In this document: positions 35,921-45,393 of the stretch, piece by piece
Position numbering within the stretch: position 1 is the stretch's first letter
Layout of the letters: each line of letters begins with the position of its first letter
Origin: Opitutia bacterium
Lineage (GTDB): Bacteria > Verrucomicrobiota > Verrucomicrobiia > Opitutales > Opitutaceae
Assembly (NCBI GenBank): GCA_016217595.1
Contig: JACRHS010000005.1
Span: forward strand, 124,001-188,000
Direction: 5' to 3'
Length of the DNA stretch: 64,000 nt
Program-made: the position numbers and the translations under genes
The notes under the pieces: model-generated
Seen by the model: only the letters and a program-made list of their open reading frames with translations
What the model was told of the DNA's origin: nothing
Databases searched by the model: none

Positions 35921-36948
35921 TTGTAGGGTTATTTAGGTTGTCTAGGGTTGTGAATCTCCCCTTTTCCGCACTATGGAAACAGACCTGCGCCCGGCGAAGC
36001 AAAGAAGCACACGGACGTTATAGCGAGGTGAAGAGCTGGGCCATGGGATGGCGAGAGGTCGCAACAGGTGCTGTGTGAGTCCCTGCGATGCAACGATAAT
36101 GATTATTCGTATATGTAACCAGTTAGTTCTTCTAATACCACGGCCAAACACTGGACTCCGGCAGTTGCTCCACTTATAGGAATTTCCCCTCCGCGCCTAT
36201 ATCATCTGCACCGGTCCGGCCTTGTGCCCATATATAATGTGCGCCTCTTATCTACCTGCGCCTCATGGCACTCCGCGCCAAACCGCCTTCGGCTGCGGCT
36301 GTTTTTGCCTCAGCCGCTGAAGCGACTGGCGACTTTCAGTCGCCACACATGCACCTAAAGTGAGGGGTGCGGCGGCGGCAGCCACACCGATAGATTAATT
36401 TCTCAACGCTCTTCCCATCGGCTTCCGTGGACACCAAGGACGCCTTTTCAGCTCATTCCATGCACTGCTCTCCGGAACTTCCGATGCGCACTCCGAGCGT
36501 CTGCGGACAGGGTTTATGCCCCCAATAATGCCCCTCCGTCGCCAAATTTCTGGCCACACCACGGGCGCCATTTCCGATAGAATAGGTTATTCATAGTCCT
36601 CCCCTTTTGCCCTCGGTAACGGCAAACCCGATTCCACCTGCAGTTTGCACGCCATCTAAAACCCTACATGTCATGGGCCGGTTCGATCTATCATGTATCA
36701 CGTTAATGCACGGGAGACATATAAAATATATACGACTAATCTATATTTATTTATGTGCTTTTCTAGGTTATTTAAAAATTACAACCTGCCTTCCTCCATC
36801 AACCAGACCCGCCACTGCTTGCGAGTAAATCCAACCCCCACCCTATGCTGTTTTCTCGTGACAACCCGACTCACACCATACAACACATACCTATCTAATT
36901 TCTCGATCATTTCAGTGAAAATTGGGCTTTCTGGTTAACTTTATTCCT
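35921..36948. other. Long AT-rich non-coding region
   Basis: Just over 1 kb without a convincing gene. Short open frames exist at about 36607-36938 but have no ribosome site and no recognisable protein features. Hairpins seen: TGGCGACT-TTC-AGTCGCCA (36328-36346) and GCGGCTG-loop-CAGCCGC just before it. AT-rich patches around 36715-36780 could hold promoters for the AGE-family gene. Composition differs sharply from the rest of the window, so this may be an acquired or decayed segment. Confidence 0.5.
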
Positions 36949-38277
36949 ATGATGACGCGACGAATCTTCGGCAGCTCGCTATTGAGCGCTATGGGCATGA
37001 CTTGCCTGCGGGCCTCCCCCTCAGCCTCGGCCTCACCTGGAGAAGCCGTGCGCGGTGCAATCGATGACATCAACTGGACAGCTGAGCGTCAGCGCTACCG
37101 CGCCGATTTGTTCGACGATTACCTGCCTTTTCATGACCGTTTTGTCGTTGATCATAAAATGGGCGGTTTCCACTGCGCCGTGCGCCCCAGCGGGGAATTG
37201 GTCTCCTACCGCAAGGTCACGTGGTTTCTGGGACGCGGCGCCTGGGTTTACGCCTTCCTTTATAATGAAATCGCCCGCGAATCGCGTTACTTGGAAATCG
37301 CCGAGCGCGCGCTCAAATTACTCACGCACACTCGTCCATCGCAACCTGACGAACTCCGCCCGGGCACGCTTACTCGCGAAGGCGCCGCCGACAGCCCTCC
37401 CGGAAGCGACGGTTATGGCGACTTGTTTGTCGCGGAGGGGCAGGCGGAGTTCGCCAAGGCCACCGGCGACTGGCGTTATTGGGAGGAGGCGCGCGAAGCC
37501 GTACTCAAAGTTGTGCGACGCTACGATCGCGACGATTACAATCCGATCGTAGGCAAAACCTATTTGGGACCTGATGCCCGCCCCTTCCCGGGGGCTCGCG
37601 TGCTCGGTGTCTGGATGGTGCTGGCTCGGGTCACGACCCAAATGCTGGCCATGCGACCGGATGCCGAGCTGCAACGCATATCAGATCGCTGCATCGACGC
37701 GGTCATGAACTATCACCTCAACCCGCGCTTCGATTTGCTCAACGAACTGATCAATCACGATCTTTCCCGTCCCAACAATGAATACGAGCAACTCGCTTAT
37801 GTCGGTCACGCGATCGAGACGCTCTGGATGGTCATGGATGAGGCCTTGCGACGGAAGGACCGGACGCTCTTTGAAAAAACGTCGGCCTCGTTCAAACGCC
37901 ACTGTGATGTCGCCACGGATCGGGTCTATGGTGGCTTGTTTTGCAACCTGAAGAATGTCGACGCCAACACTTGGGTAACGGACAAGATTCTTTTCCCGCA
38001 TCAAGAAGCGCTCATCGGATCCCTGATGCTTATCGAGCACGGCAACGATGCTTGGGCCCGCCGTTTCTATCCGGAGATAGCGGCCTACACCCGCGCCAAA
38101 TTCCCTCTGCGCAGCCTTAATTCCCCTATGTGGCAGCCGAGTGGCAACCGGCAGGTCGACCCCACCCCCAACATAAACCGGGCGGAAAACTACCATCATC
38201 CGCGATTTCTCATGCTCAACCTGCTTGCGGTCGAACGCATCATTTCTAAGCAGACAGACAGGCAGAAGACGTCATGA
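36949..38277 (+). CDS. Tat-exported AGE-family (N-acylglucosamine 2-epimerase-like) protein
   Basis: A 442-residue protein. It starts with MMTRRIFGSSLLSAMG, a twin-arginine-like signal (TRRIFGSS) and hydrophobic stretch with possible cleavage near residue 30. The rest is an (alpha/alpha)6-barrel of the AGE family: FHCAVRPSGELVSYRK, WFLGRGAWVYAFLYNEI, YGDLFVAEGQAEFAKATGDW, AYVGHAIETLWMVMDEAL, and a C-terminal RAENYHHPRFLMLNL. AGE members isomerise or epimerise sugars or cleave disaccharide derivatives, usually in the cytoplasm; export is unusual. ATG 36949 is chosen for the Tat motif; the frame is open nine codons upstream. Confidence 0.8.
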   Translation: MMTRRIFGSSLLSAMGMTCLRASPSASASPGEAVRGAIDDINWTAERQRYRADLFDDYLPFHDRFVVDHKMGGFHCAVRPSGELVSYRKVTWFLGRGAWVYAFLYNEIARESRYLEIAERALKLLTHTRPSQPDELRPGTLTREGAADSPPGSDGYGDLFVAEGQAEFAKATGDWRYWEEAREAVLKVVRRYDRDDYNPIVGKTYLGPDARPFPGARVLGVWMVLARVTTQMLAMRPDAELQRISDRCIDAVMNYHLNPRFDLLNELINHDLSRPNNEYEQLAYVGHAIETLWMVMDEALRRKDRTLFEKTSASFKRHCDVATDRVYGGLFCNLKNVDANTWVTDKILFPHQEALIGSLMLIEHGNDAWARRFYPEIAAYTRAKFPLRSLNSPMWQPSGNRQVDPTPNINRAENYHHPRFLMLNLLAVERIISKQTDRQKTS

Positions 38278-38338
38278 GCTTCTTTAACCGCTTGATGCGG
38301 GCAGTATCCGTCTGATTTCCGTCCGCCTACCCTGACGG

Positions 38339-38833
<495 letters not shown>

Positions 38834-39012
38834 GCCGCGCATGACGCCCGGCCGGCGCGCTTCTGGCAACACCGGAAGTTTCCGGCCGCGCGCCGCCCCA
38901 CGGTCCTTTGTTTGGGTCTTCGCGCTTCCTCTGACATGGGCGGGACGCCCATGCCACGTGGCAGAGCCAGCTGCCGACTCGACCCGCGCGCCCCGGCCGC
39001 TAATCTGCCGTC

Positions 39013-39513
39013 ATGCCCACCCTCGCCCAGGCCGCCGCCGATTTCCTCGCCCAGAAACGCCTCGCCATCGTCGGCGTGTCGCGCCGCGCGGACCAGCCCG
39101 CCAATTTCAATTTCCGCAAACTGCGCGTCGCCGGCTACACGGTGTTTCCCGTCAATCCCGCGGCCGCCACCGTGGAGGGCGCGACCTGTTATCCCAACCT
39201 GCGCGCGATTCCGGGCGGCGTGGACGCTGTGTTGATCTACACTCCGCCTGCGGCGACGGCCGCCGTGGTGCGCGAATGCGCCGACCTCGGCATCGCGCGG
39301 GTGTGGATTCACCGCTCGCTGGGCGGCGGCAGCTATTCGGCGGAGGCGGAAGCCGTGGCGCGCGAGCGCGGTCTGGCGCTGATCGCGGGCGGCTGCCCGG
39401 CGATGTTTTGCGCGCCGGTCGATGTCGGGCACAAATGCCTGCGCTGGCTGCTGACGTTTGCCGGCCGCCTGCCGAAAGAAGTCGCCGCGCCGACGTCTCA
39501 GCGGCCGGTGTGA
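39013..39513 (+). CDS. CoA-binding domain protein
   Basis: A 166-residue Rossmann-fold CoA-binding protein (CoA_binding_2 type). Landmarks: RLAIVGVSRRADQPANFNFRKL, GYTVFPVNPAAATVEG, AVLIYTPPAATAAVVREC and WIHRSLGGGSYSAEAEAVA followed by LIAGGCPAMFCAP. Related small proteins are annotated as succinyl-CoA-synthetase-like, but no catalytic histidine is evident. Its 3' end overlaps the end of the convergent dUTPase gene by 16 bases. Confidence 0.85.
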   Translation: MPTLAQAAADFLAQKRLAIVGVSRRADQPANFNFRKLRVAGYTVFPVNPAAATVEGATCYPNLRAIPGGVDAVLIYTPPAATAAVVRECADLGIARVWIHRSLGGGSYSAEAEAVARERGLALIAGGCPAMFCAPVDVGHKCLRWLLTFAGRLPKEVAAPTSQRPV

Positions 39514-39926
39514 CCGAAGCCGCCGGCGCCGCGCGCGGTGGGCTCCAGCTCGGTGACCTCCACCGCCGGGCACATCTCCACGCGGTAGACGCCGATCTGG
39601 GCCACGCGCTCGCCCTGCTTGAACACGAAGGGCTCGCGCCCGTGGTTCATCAGGATCACGCCGACTTCACCGCGGTAATCGGCGTCGACCGTGCCGGGCG
39701 AGTTGAGCGTGGCCACGCCGTGCTTGAGCGCGAGGCCGCTGCGACTGCGCACCTGCACCTCGAAGCCGGGCGGCACCGCCACCGCGAGACCGGTTTTCAC
39801 GAGCATCCGCTCGCCGGGCAAAATCGTGCCCTCCATGTCGGCGTGCACGTCGAAGCAGCTGGCGTTTTCGGTGGCGCGCACCGGCATGCGCGCGGTGGGC
39901 GTGAGGCGTTTGATGTGAAGTTCCAT
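39498..39926 (-). CDS. dut: dUTP diphosphatase
   Basis: A 142-residue trimeric dUTPase, hydrolysing dUTP to dUMP and PPi. The five motifs are present: ATENASCFDVHADME (motif 1, with SCFDVHA replacing the usual GYDL.A), RSRSGLALKHGV (2), TLNSPGTVDADYRGEVGV (3), FKQGERVAQIGVYRV (4) and RGAGGFGHTGR (5). Normal length. It precedes, on the same strand, no close gene; the sugar isomerase lies 37 bases upstream. Confidence 0.93.
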   Translation of the reverse strand: MELHIKRLTPTARMPVRATENASCFDVHADMEGTILPGERMLVKTGLAVAVPPGFEVQVRSRSGLALKHGVATLNSPGTVDADYRGEVGVILMNHGREPFVFKQGERVAQIGVYRVEMCPAVEVTELEPTARGAGGFGHTGR

Positions 39927-39963
39927 GGAGAGTGGCGGCGGAGTTGGCGGCGACGGGATGCGC

Positions 39964-40818
39964 TCAGCGGAATTGCTGGAGGTATTGCAGTGTCTGCGGC
40001 AGCTGCTGCGCCACGGTGGGCGCCTCGTCCTCGATGATGTAGAACTTCACGCCGACTTCGCGCGCGGCCTTGAAGATGCCGGGCCAGTCGAGCTGACCCT
40101 GCCCGAGCGGCACATCGTTTTCCTTGTCGGTCTTGCCCGCCAGCGAGCCGCGCGCCACGCCTTTCTTCAGATCTTTCAAGTGCAGGCTGCTCCAGCGGCC
40201 GGGATACTTGCGCAGCCACGCCGCCGGATCCTGCCCCGGGAAAAAGACCCAGGTGGTGTCCATCTGGAAACTCACCTTCTGCGGGTCGCAGGCGCGGATG
40301 AGCGCGTCCATCAGCGTGGCGTCGCCCTGCGGTTGAAACTCGTAGCCGTGGATGTGGTAGAAAAACTGGATACCGGCTTGCGCGCAGGCGGCGCCGGCGC
40401 GGTTGAAGACCTCGGCGGCGCGCTGCACATCGGCGGGCGTAAAGGGGGCTTTGTGGGGAATCCAGGCCACGCCGGCGTAGTGCAGCCCGAGCGCCTTGGC
40501 CTCGGCCGCGACGGCCGCGGGATCCTTGGCCCAGGCATCGAAGCCGAAGTGCCCGGAAATCGCCTTCAAGCCGGCCGCCTCGATCGCCTGGCGGTATTTC
40601 TCCGGCGAGAGCCCGTAGGTGCCGGCCGTCTCGACGGCTTTGATACCCAGGCTGGCCGCAAACTTCAACGCCGCCGGGACATCCTTCTTCAATTCATCGC
40701 GCAGACTCCAGAGCTGGAGCCCGGCGGTGGCGGGCGTGCTGCCCGCGGGGGCCGGCACGGACCAACCCAACAACGTGGCAAGCGAAGTGATCATGGCCAG
40801 GGGGAGTATTTTTTTCAT
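39964..40818 (-). CDS. Exported sugar phosphate isomerase/epimerase-like TIM-barrel protein
   Basis: A 284-residue xylose-isomerase-like TIM barrel with a signal peptide (KKILPLAMITSLATLLGWSVPAPAG). Barrel landmarks: GLQLWSLRDELKKDVPAAL, GIKAVETAGTYGLSPEKY, YHIHGYEFQP, VSFQMDTTWVFFPGQDP, WSSLHLKDL and YIIEDEAP, which contain the His/Glu/Asp metal-site residues. Exported members of this family are frequent in Planctomycetes and Verrucomicrobia and often take part in sugar (3-keto-glycoside or inositol) metabolism, but the reaction here is unknown. Divergent from the AraC-family regulator. Confidence 0.85.
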   Translation of the reverse strand: MKKILPLAMITSLATLLGWSVPAPAGSTPATAGLQLWSLRDELKKDVPAALKFAASLGIKAVETAGTYGLSPEKYRQAIEAAGLKAISGHFGFDAWAKDPAAVAAEAKALGLHYAGVAWIPHKAPFTPADVQRAAEVFNRAGAACAQAGIQFFYHIHGYEFQPQGDATLMDALIRACDPQKVSFQMDTTWVFFPGQDPAAWLRKYPGRWSSLHLKDLKKGVARGSLAGKTDKENDVPLGQGQLDWPGIFKAAREVGVKFYIIEDEAPTVAQQLPQTLQYLQQFR

Positions 40819-41011
40819 GGGTGTGTCGTCCTACAGCGACAAACCCCGGCCCGGGCGTCAACGCTGGGCGCGGGCGCTTCGCACGCGCCGTCAATCCGGG
40901 CCGATCCGCCACGCCATGCGCAACCCTCTTGAACGCCAAGGACCGCCGCGATACGTGGAAATGCAGCTTGCCCTCAGCGATGATCCCGTGTCGAAAGCAG
41001 GTCTTCTCCCC

Positions 41012-41920
41012 ATGCGTCAAATTCCTGCACCTGCAGTCGTCCGCAGCCGAAAATGCGAGGGCTTTTCGGGACAGCGCATGGTGGCGGTGCCGAGAGAAGT
41101 GGTGGCTTCGGCCCGGCAACATCCGTTGCTCAGGGGCTTGTTGCCGACCAAGATTGGATTCTTCCCGGAGGCCGAGGATCACCTGCACGAATGCAAGGAG
41201 CGCGTCGATCACACCGGCTTCATGTATTGCTCGAAGGGCCGCGGCTGGTGCGAGCTGCGCGGCCAGCGCCATGAAGTACAGGCGGGGATGCTGATGATTT
41301 CTCCCTCCAACGAAGTCTACGCCCACGGCGCCGACACGAACGATCCGTGGACGGTTTCATGGTTTCAAGTCGTCGGCGAGGATGTCTCACCCATTCTCGG
41401 CGAACTCGGCACCACGCTCGACAATCCTGTCGTGCCGCTGCCGCAGAATCCACAGTGGCAATCGCTCTTCGAGGAATCGCTGGCGACGTTGGAACGCGGT
41501 TACACGCCGGCCCATCTCATTCACTCGGCGCACACGCTCGGACATCTGTTGAGCGCGTTGCTCTGGCAGCGCCACCAGCACCCGGGTCAGCCTGATCCGG
41601 GCGCCCGGATCGCGCACTGCATCGAGTTCATGAAGCGGAACCTCGACCAGCCGCTCCGACTGCCGATGCTGGCGGCGATGGCCGGCATGTCACCCGCGCG
41701 GTTCAAGCAGCACTTCAAGCAGCACACCGGTTATCCGTGCATCGAGTATTTCATCCGGCTGCGCATGCAGCAGGCCTGCCGGTTGCTCGACACCACCGAC
41801 CTGAGCGTCAAGGCCATCGCCGATCATGTCGGCTACGCCGATCCGCTATGGTTCTCGAAAGCTTTCCGGGCAGTGACGCATTTGCCGCCCTCGGCTTACC
41901 GCCAGCGCTCGGCCAGTTGA
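41012..41920 (+). CDS. AraC-family transcriptional regulator
   Basis: A 302-residue regulator with an N-terminal cupin-like ligand domain (HTGFMYCSKGRGWCELRGQRHEV; GMLMISPSNEVYAHGAD; TVSWFQVVGED) and a C-terminal double helix-turn-helix (PLRLPMLAAMAGMSPARFKQHFKQHTG; LDTTDLSVKAIADHVGYADPLWFSKAFRA). It lies 245 bases before TonB receptor 2, and a direct repeat typical of AraC-type operators occurs both there and before the propeller gene at 45394, so it probably activates both. The start is uncertain: in-frame ATGs at 40916 and 40961 also exist. Confidence 0.85.
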   Translation: MRQIPAPAVVRSRKCEGFSGQRMVAVPREVVASARQHPLLRGLLPTKIGFFPEAEDHLHECKERVDHTGFMYCSKGRGWCELRGQRHEVQAGMLMISPSNEVYAHGADTNDPWTVSWFQVVGEDVSPILGELGTTLDNPVVPLPQNPQWQSLFEESLATLERGYTPAHLIHSAHTLGHLLSALLWQRHQHPGQPDPGARIAHCIEFMKRNLDQPLRLPMLAAMAGMSPARFKQHFKQHTGYPCIEYFIRLRMQQACRLLDTTDLSVKAIADHVGYADPLWFSKAFRAVTHLPPSAYRQRSAS

Positions 41921-41981
41921 GCGCGCCGGGCTCAGCCCGGTAACCCCGTCGGTAACGCCCGCGTCCGAAGGGACGCGCCAA

Positions 41982-42012
41982 TCCTCCATGCTTTCTGGCG
42001 GATCCTCCATTT
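41982..42012 (+). promoter_or_regulatory. Direct-repeat AraC-type operator, site 1 (TonB receptor 2)
   Basis: TCCTCCATGC (41982-41991) and ATCCTCCATT (42002-42011 plus T) form two direct half-sites with TCCTCCAT repeated at a 21-bp period. The identical arrangement recurs at 45312-45342. A 21-bp period puts both half-sites on the same helix face, as for AraC dimers. It lies 60 bases after the regulator gene and about 155 bases before the receptor ATG. Confidence 0.6.
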
Positions 42013-42164
42013 CCGGAAATCGCGACGTGCATTAGTGTCACGCGCCAGCACACCGCCCGCCTGCCTATGCGGTGCAAGCGTGTACCCACAATTCTAGCAC
42101 CGACTCCCCTTTTCCCCCGCGCGATCCTTTCGCCCGGGGACAACCCACAACCACCACCACTAGC

Positions 42165-45149
42165 ATGCCCTTGAATCCAACCCTACCGCTCCTTGCCTCC
42201 GGCAAGCTTCGCTCTACATTTGCCACTGCCCTCGCAGTGTTCGCCCTGATCGTTAGCACGGCGTTCGCGCAAACTTCCGCCACCGGACGCATCTCCGGCT
42301 TGGTCACCAATCAAGCCACCGGCGACCTCCTGCCTGGCGCCATCGTGCAGATCGCCGACAGCGCACTCTCCACGACCACCGACCGCAGCGGCATGTACTC
42401 GCTCAACCTGCCCGGCGGCACGCACACGCTCGTGGTGTCGTTCACGGGCTTGGATACCGCGCGCACCACGGTGACCGTCGAGGCCGGCAAAACGCTGGTC
42501 AAAGATTTCGCGCTGAATTCCGAGGTCTATCAGATGGAAGCCTTCGTCACGAAAGGCACGCGTGAGGGCAACGCGCTCGCCATTCAGCTCCAGCGCCAGG
42601 CACCCAACGCGAAAACCGTCGCGGCCACCGACACGTTCGGCAACCCCGCCGCCAACCCCGGCGAGATGTTGCAACGCCTGCCCGGCATCACCGCCGACAT
42701 CACCGGCGCCGAAGTGCGCACCGTGTACATCCGCGGCATGGCGCCCACGTTCTCCAATCTGATGGTCGACGGCGACAAGGTCGCGGTCTCCGCCGGCAGC
42801 TCCGGCACGCGCGATTACCAGATCGAGCAGATGGGCACCGCCAACATCGAGAGCATCGAGCTGATCAAAGCGCCCACGCCCGACATGGACGCCAGCGCCG
42901 TCGCCGGCTACGTCAACCTGATCCCGAAACGCGCCTTCGATCTGCCCGGCCGACAAATCACCGCCACCGCCGGCACCATGTGGAAAGTGCGCAAATCCGG
43001 CGTGCAGGGTCCGTTCAAGGATGATGCCGACAACATCGACCTGCTCGCCTTCACCTATTCCGACGTCTTCAGCGTAAACGGCGGCCGCAACAACCTCGGC
43101 GTCTCCTTCAACCTCATGCGCCGCGTCGGCGCGACGTTGCAGGACGAGGTCGGCGGCTTCTTCACCGGCGGCGCCTCGGCCTTTGTGTTCAACGCCAATC
43201 CCGCCAACACCCTCCAATCCACCGTCGGCACCGGCGACATCGGCTACGCCGCGGTCTCGCACAACGCCGGCCTCAGCGTCGACTACAAGCTCAGCAGCGA
43301 CACGGTGCTCTTCGCGCGCCTCGCGTTCAACAGCAACGACCAGTACCAGGAGTACATCCGCGAACAGATCGTCGCGACGAACAACATCAACAGCTTCGAG
43401 ACGGGCAGCACCTACGCTTACCAGGCGGTGAAACCGGTCGCGCGCGCCACCATCATCTCGTCGATCTTCCCCAAGTTCTCCCGCAATTACCAGTTCTCCA
43501 CCGGCGCGGAGCAGAAACTCTTCCACGGCGACGGCAAGCTGACCTTCCGCACCAACTTCTCGTTCGCGAACATCAATTATCCCAACTACGTCGACGCCCG
43601 CGCCGTCACGCCCGCCGCCACCTCCACCGCGCCCGGCATCGGCTACACGCTCGATCGCCGCGGCCGCGACTCCTGGCTGCCGGCCTTCACCCAGACCGCC
43701 GGTCCCTCGATCAGCGACTCCGCCAGCTACACGCCGTCCGTCTACTTCCACCAGACCCAGCAGTCGCCCAATCAACTGTTCGGCACCCGGCTGGATTATC
43801 AGCACAACTTCGATGCCGGCGTGCCCGTTTTCATCAAGGTCGGCGTGAAATACGACTCCGACACACGCGAGCCGAAGCGCGATCAGGATAACTTCACCTG
43901 GTCCCCGACCGCGCCAACTGGCGTCACGCCCTACGTCGGCTACCGGTACGCGCAGGCGCAGGGCAAATACGGTCCGTTCCCCTTCCTCCAACTCCCCGGC
44001 ACCGGCAAGCCCGGCGACATCCTGAAAGCTCCGGCCAATTCGTGGATCAAGACCCCCACCGATGCCTACAACGATATCGTGCAAAGCCGCACGCCCGACG
44101 CCAAGCTGACGGAGAAAATCCAGGCCGCCTACGTCTCCGGCAACATGCAACTCGGCAAGCTGCGCGTGCTCGGCGGCCTGCGAGTGGAACGCACCGAGAC
44201 CTCCATCACCTCCTGGGATCGCGCCACCAACTCCAGCAACAGCCTCAGCACCTCCCTGTCACTGGATGAGAACCGCGCCCGCGCGCTGGCCTCGTTCAAA
44301 GGCATCGGCACCCGGCAGAGCAAATACCGCAACGTTTTCCCCGGCATCCATTTTGTCTACGAGCCCGTGTCCAAGCTGCTCATCCGCGCCAGCTATAACA
44401 AATCGATCGCGCGCCCGCCCGTGGCCAATCTGCTGCCCAACTACGTCGTGAACCTCGACGCCGGCACGATCAGCGGCGGCAACCCGAACTTGAAGCCCTT
44501 CAAGTCGGACAACTTCGAGTTCTCCGTCCAAAAGTACTTCGAGCCGGTCGGCCTCTTCGAAATCGCGCTCTTCCAGAAAAGCATCACCGACTACTTCCGC
44601 ACGATCGCCACCGCCGTCGGCACCGGCCCGGACAACGGCTTCGATGGCCAGTACTCCGGCTTCACGGTCAACATGCCGCTCAACACCGGCAACGCCCGTA
44701 TCCGCGGTATCGATGCCAGCTACCAGCAGCAGTTCAGTTTCCTGCCCGGTGCGTTGCGCGGCCTGGGCATGCAGGCGAGCTTCACGTACCAGCAGGCCGA
44801 GGGCAATTTCGGCACCACGACCTTCCAACGGCAGCTGGCCAACTTCTCGCCGCGCAGCGGCAACCTGAGCATCTTCTACCGGCGCGGCGGGCTCGATGCG
44901 CGCATCCTCGCCAACTACCGGGGCAAGACCTACGTCAGCGGCTCGGGCCTCTCCTCGCTCTACCGCAAGGAGCGCGTACTGCTCGATCTCAAGCTGCAGT
45001 ACACGATCAACCGCACGTACCAGCTGTTCCTCGACGTCACCAACCTCATGGATGAGCCCACCCGGACCGACGTCATGGAAAACGACATCCGTTATCTCGC
45101 CGCGTGGAACGGCATCGGCTTCAGCGCCGGCGTCAAAGCGCGCTTCTAA
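42165..45149 (+). CDS. TonB-dependent outer-membrane receptor 2 with carboxypeptidase-like N-domain
   Basis: A 994-residue receptor. Signal peptide about residues 1-36 (ATALAVFALIVSTAFAQT), then a CarboxypepD_reg-like beta sandwich (GRISGLVTNQATGDLLPGAIVQI; about 40-125), a plug (PAANPGEMLQRLPGITAD; EVRTVYIRGMAPTFSNLMVDGDKV; DMDASAVAGYVNL), and a long barrel ending GIGFSAGVKARF. It resembles receptors of complex-carbohydrate uptake. ATG 42165 is chosen for the signal peptide. Preceded by the AraC-type operator and ended by a strong terminator, so it is its own transcription unit. Confidence 0.9.
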   Translation: MPLNPTLPLLASGKLRSTFATALAVFALIVSTAFAQTSATGRISGLVTNQATGDLLPGAIVQIADSALSTTTDRSGMYSLNLPGGTHTLVVSFTGLDTARTTVTVEAGKTLVKDFALNSEVYQMEAFVTKGTREGNALAIQLQRQAPNAKTVAATDTFGNPAANPGEMLQRLPGITADITGAEVRTVYIRGMAPTFSNLMVDGDKVAVSAGSSGTRDYQIEQMGTANIESIELIKAPTPDMDASAVAGYVNLIPKRAFDLPGRQITATAGTMWKVRKSGVQGPFKDDADNIDLLAFTYSDVFSVNGGRNNLGVSFNLMRRVGATLQDEVGGFFTGGASAFVFNANPANTLQSTVGTGDIGYAAVSHNAGLSVDYKLSSDTVLFARLAFNSNDQYQEYIREQIVATNNINSFETGSTYAYQAVKPVARATIISSIFPKFSRNYQFSTGAEQKLFHGDGKLTFRTNFSFANINYPNYVDARAVTPAATSTAPGIGYTLDRRGRDSWLPAFTQTAGPSISDSASYTPSVYFHQTQQSPNQLFGTRLDYQHNFDAGVPVFIKVGVKYDSDTREPKRDQDNFTWSPTAPTGVTPYVGYRYAQAQGKYGPFPFLQLPGTGKPGDILKAPANSWIKTPTDAYNDIVQSRTPDAKLTEKIQAAYVSGNMQLGKLRVLGGLRVERTETSITSWDRATNSSNSLSTSLSLDENRARALASFKGIGTRQSKYRNVFPGIHFVYEPVSKLLIRASYNKSIARPPVANLLPNYVVNLDAGTISGGNPNLKPFKSDNFEFSVQKYFEPVGLFEIALFQKSITDYFRTIATAVGTGPDNGFDGQYSGFTVNMPLNTGNARIRGIDASYQQQFSFLPGALRGLGMQASFTYQQAEGNFGTTTFQRQLANFSPRSGNLSIFYRRGGLDARILANYRGKTYVSGSGLSSLYRKERVLLDLKLQYTINRTYQLFLDVTNLMDEPTRTDVMENDIRYLAAWNGIGFSAGVKARF

Positions 45150-45167
45150 AGTTTCTCGCTCCCACTG

Positions 45168-45197
45168 GGGCGCCGCACCACGCGGCGCCCTTTTTTT
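45168..45197 (+). terminator. Intrinsic terminator of TonB receptor 2
   Basis: GGGCGCCGC (45168-45176), loop ACCAC, GCGGCGCCC (45182-45190), then seven Ts. The stem begins 18 bases after the receptor stop codon. Confidence 0.9.
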
Positions 45198-45311
45198 GTG
45201 CCCGGCCTTCTCTGTGCAGGCCCCGCCACCAGCGTCCTGCGACAGTCTGGCGCCAGCACGGGAGCATGCCCGCGCCAAGCGACACCGCCGCAGCGCGGCG
45301 GACGCAACCTT

Positions 45312-45342
45312 TCCTCCATGCGTGAGAGCCTATCCTCCATTC
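45312..45342 (+). promoter_or_regulatory. Direct-repeat AraC-type operator, site 2 (propeller gene)
   Basis: TCCTCCATGC (45312-45321) and ATCCTCCATT (45332-45341) repeat the site-1 pattern with the same 21-bp period and the same flanking bases. A -10-like TACACT (45363-45368) lies where expected if the second half-site overlaps the -35 position, the usual placement for activation by AraC-family proteins. The gene ATG is 54 bases downstream. Confidence 0.6.
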
Positions 45343-45393
45343 TCAGGCACACCCCGGAAAGCTACACTGCGGGAGCATTTGCTTCCGTTAACC

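Noticed and set aside
36302-36346. Hairpins in the intergenic gap as possible terminators or REP elements
   Set aside because: No T-run follows them on either strand in a useful position, and no second copy was found in the window.
36607-36938. Two short overlapping frames (73 and 81 codons) in the AT-rich gap
   Set aside because: No ribosome site, no hydrophobic or conserved pattern, and they overlap each other; probably random in AT-rich DNA.
42183-44150. Long minus-strand open frame inside TonB receptor 2
   Set aside because: Shadow of the receptor gene; Gly/Asp/Val-rich with no signal peptide or domain.
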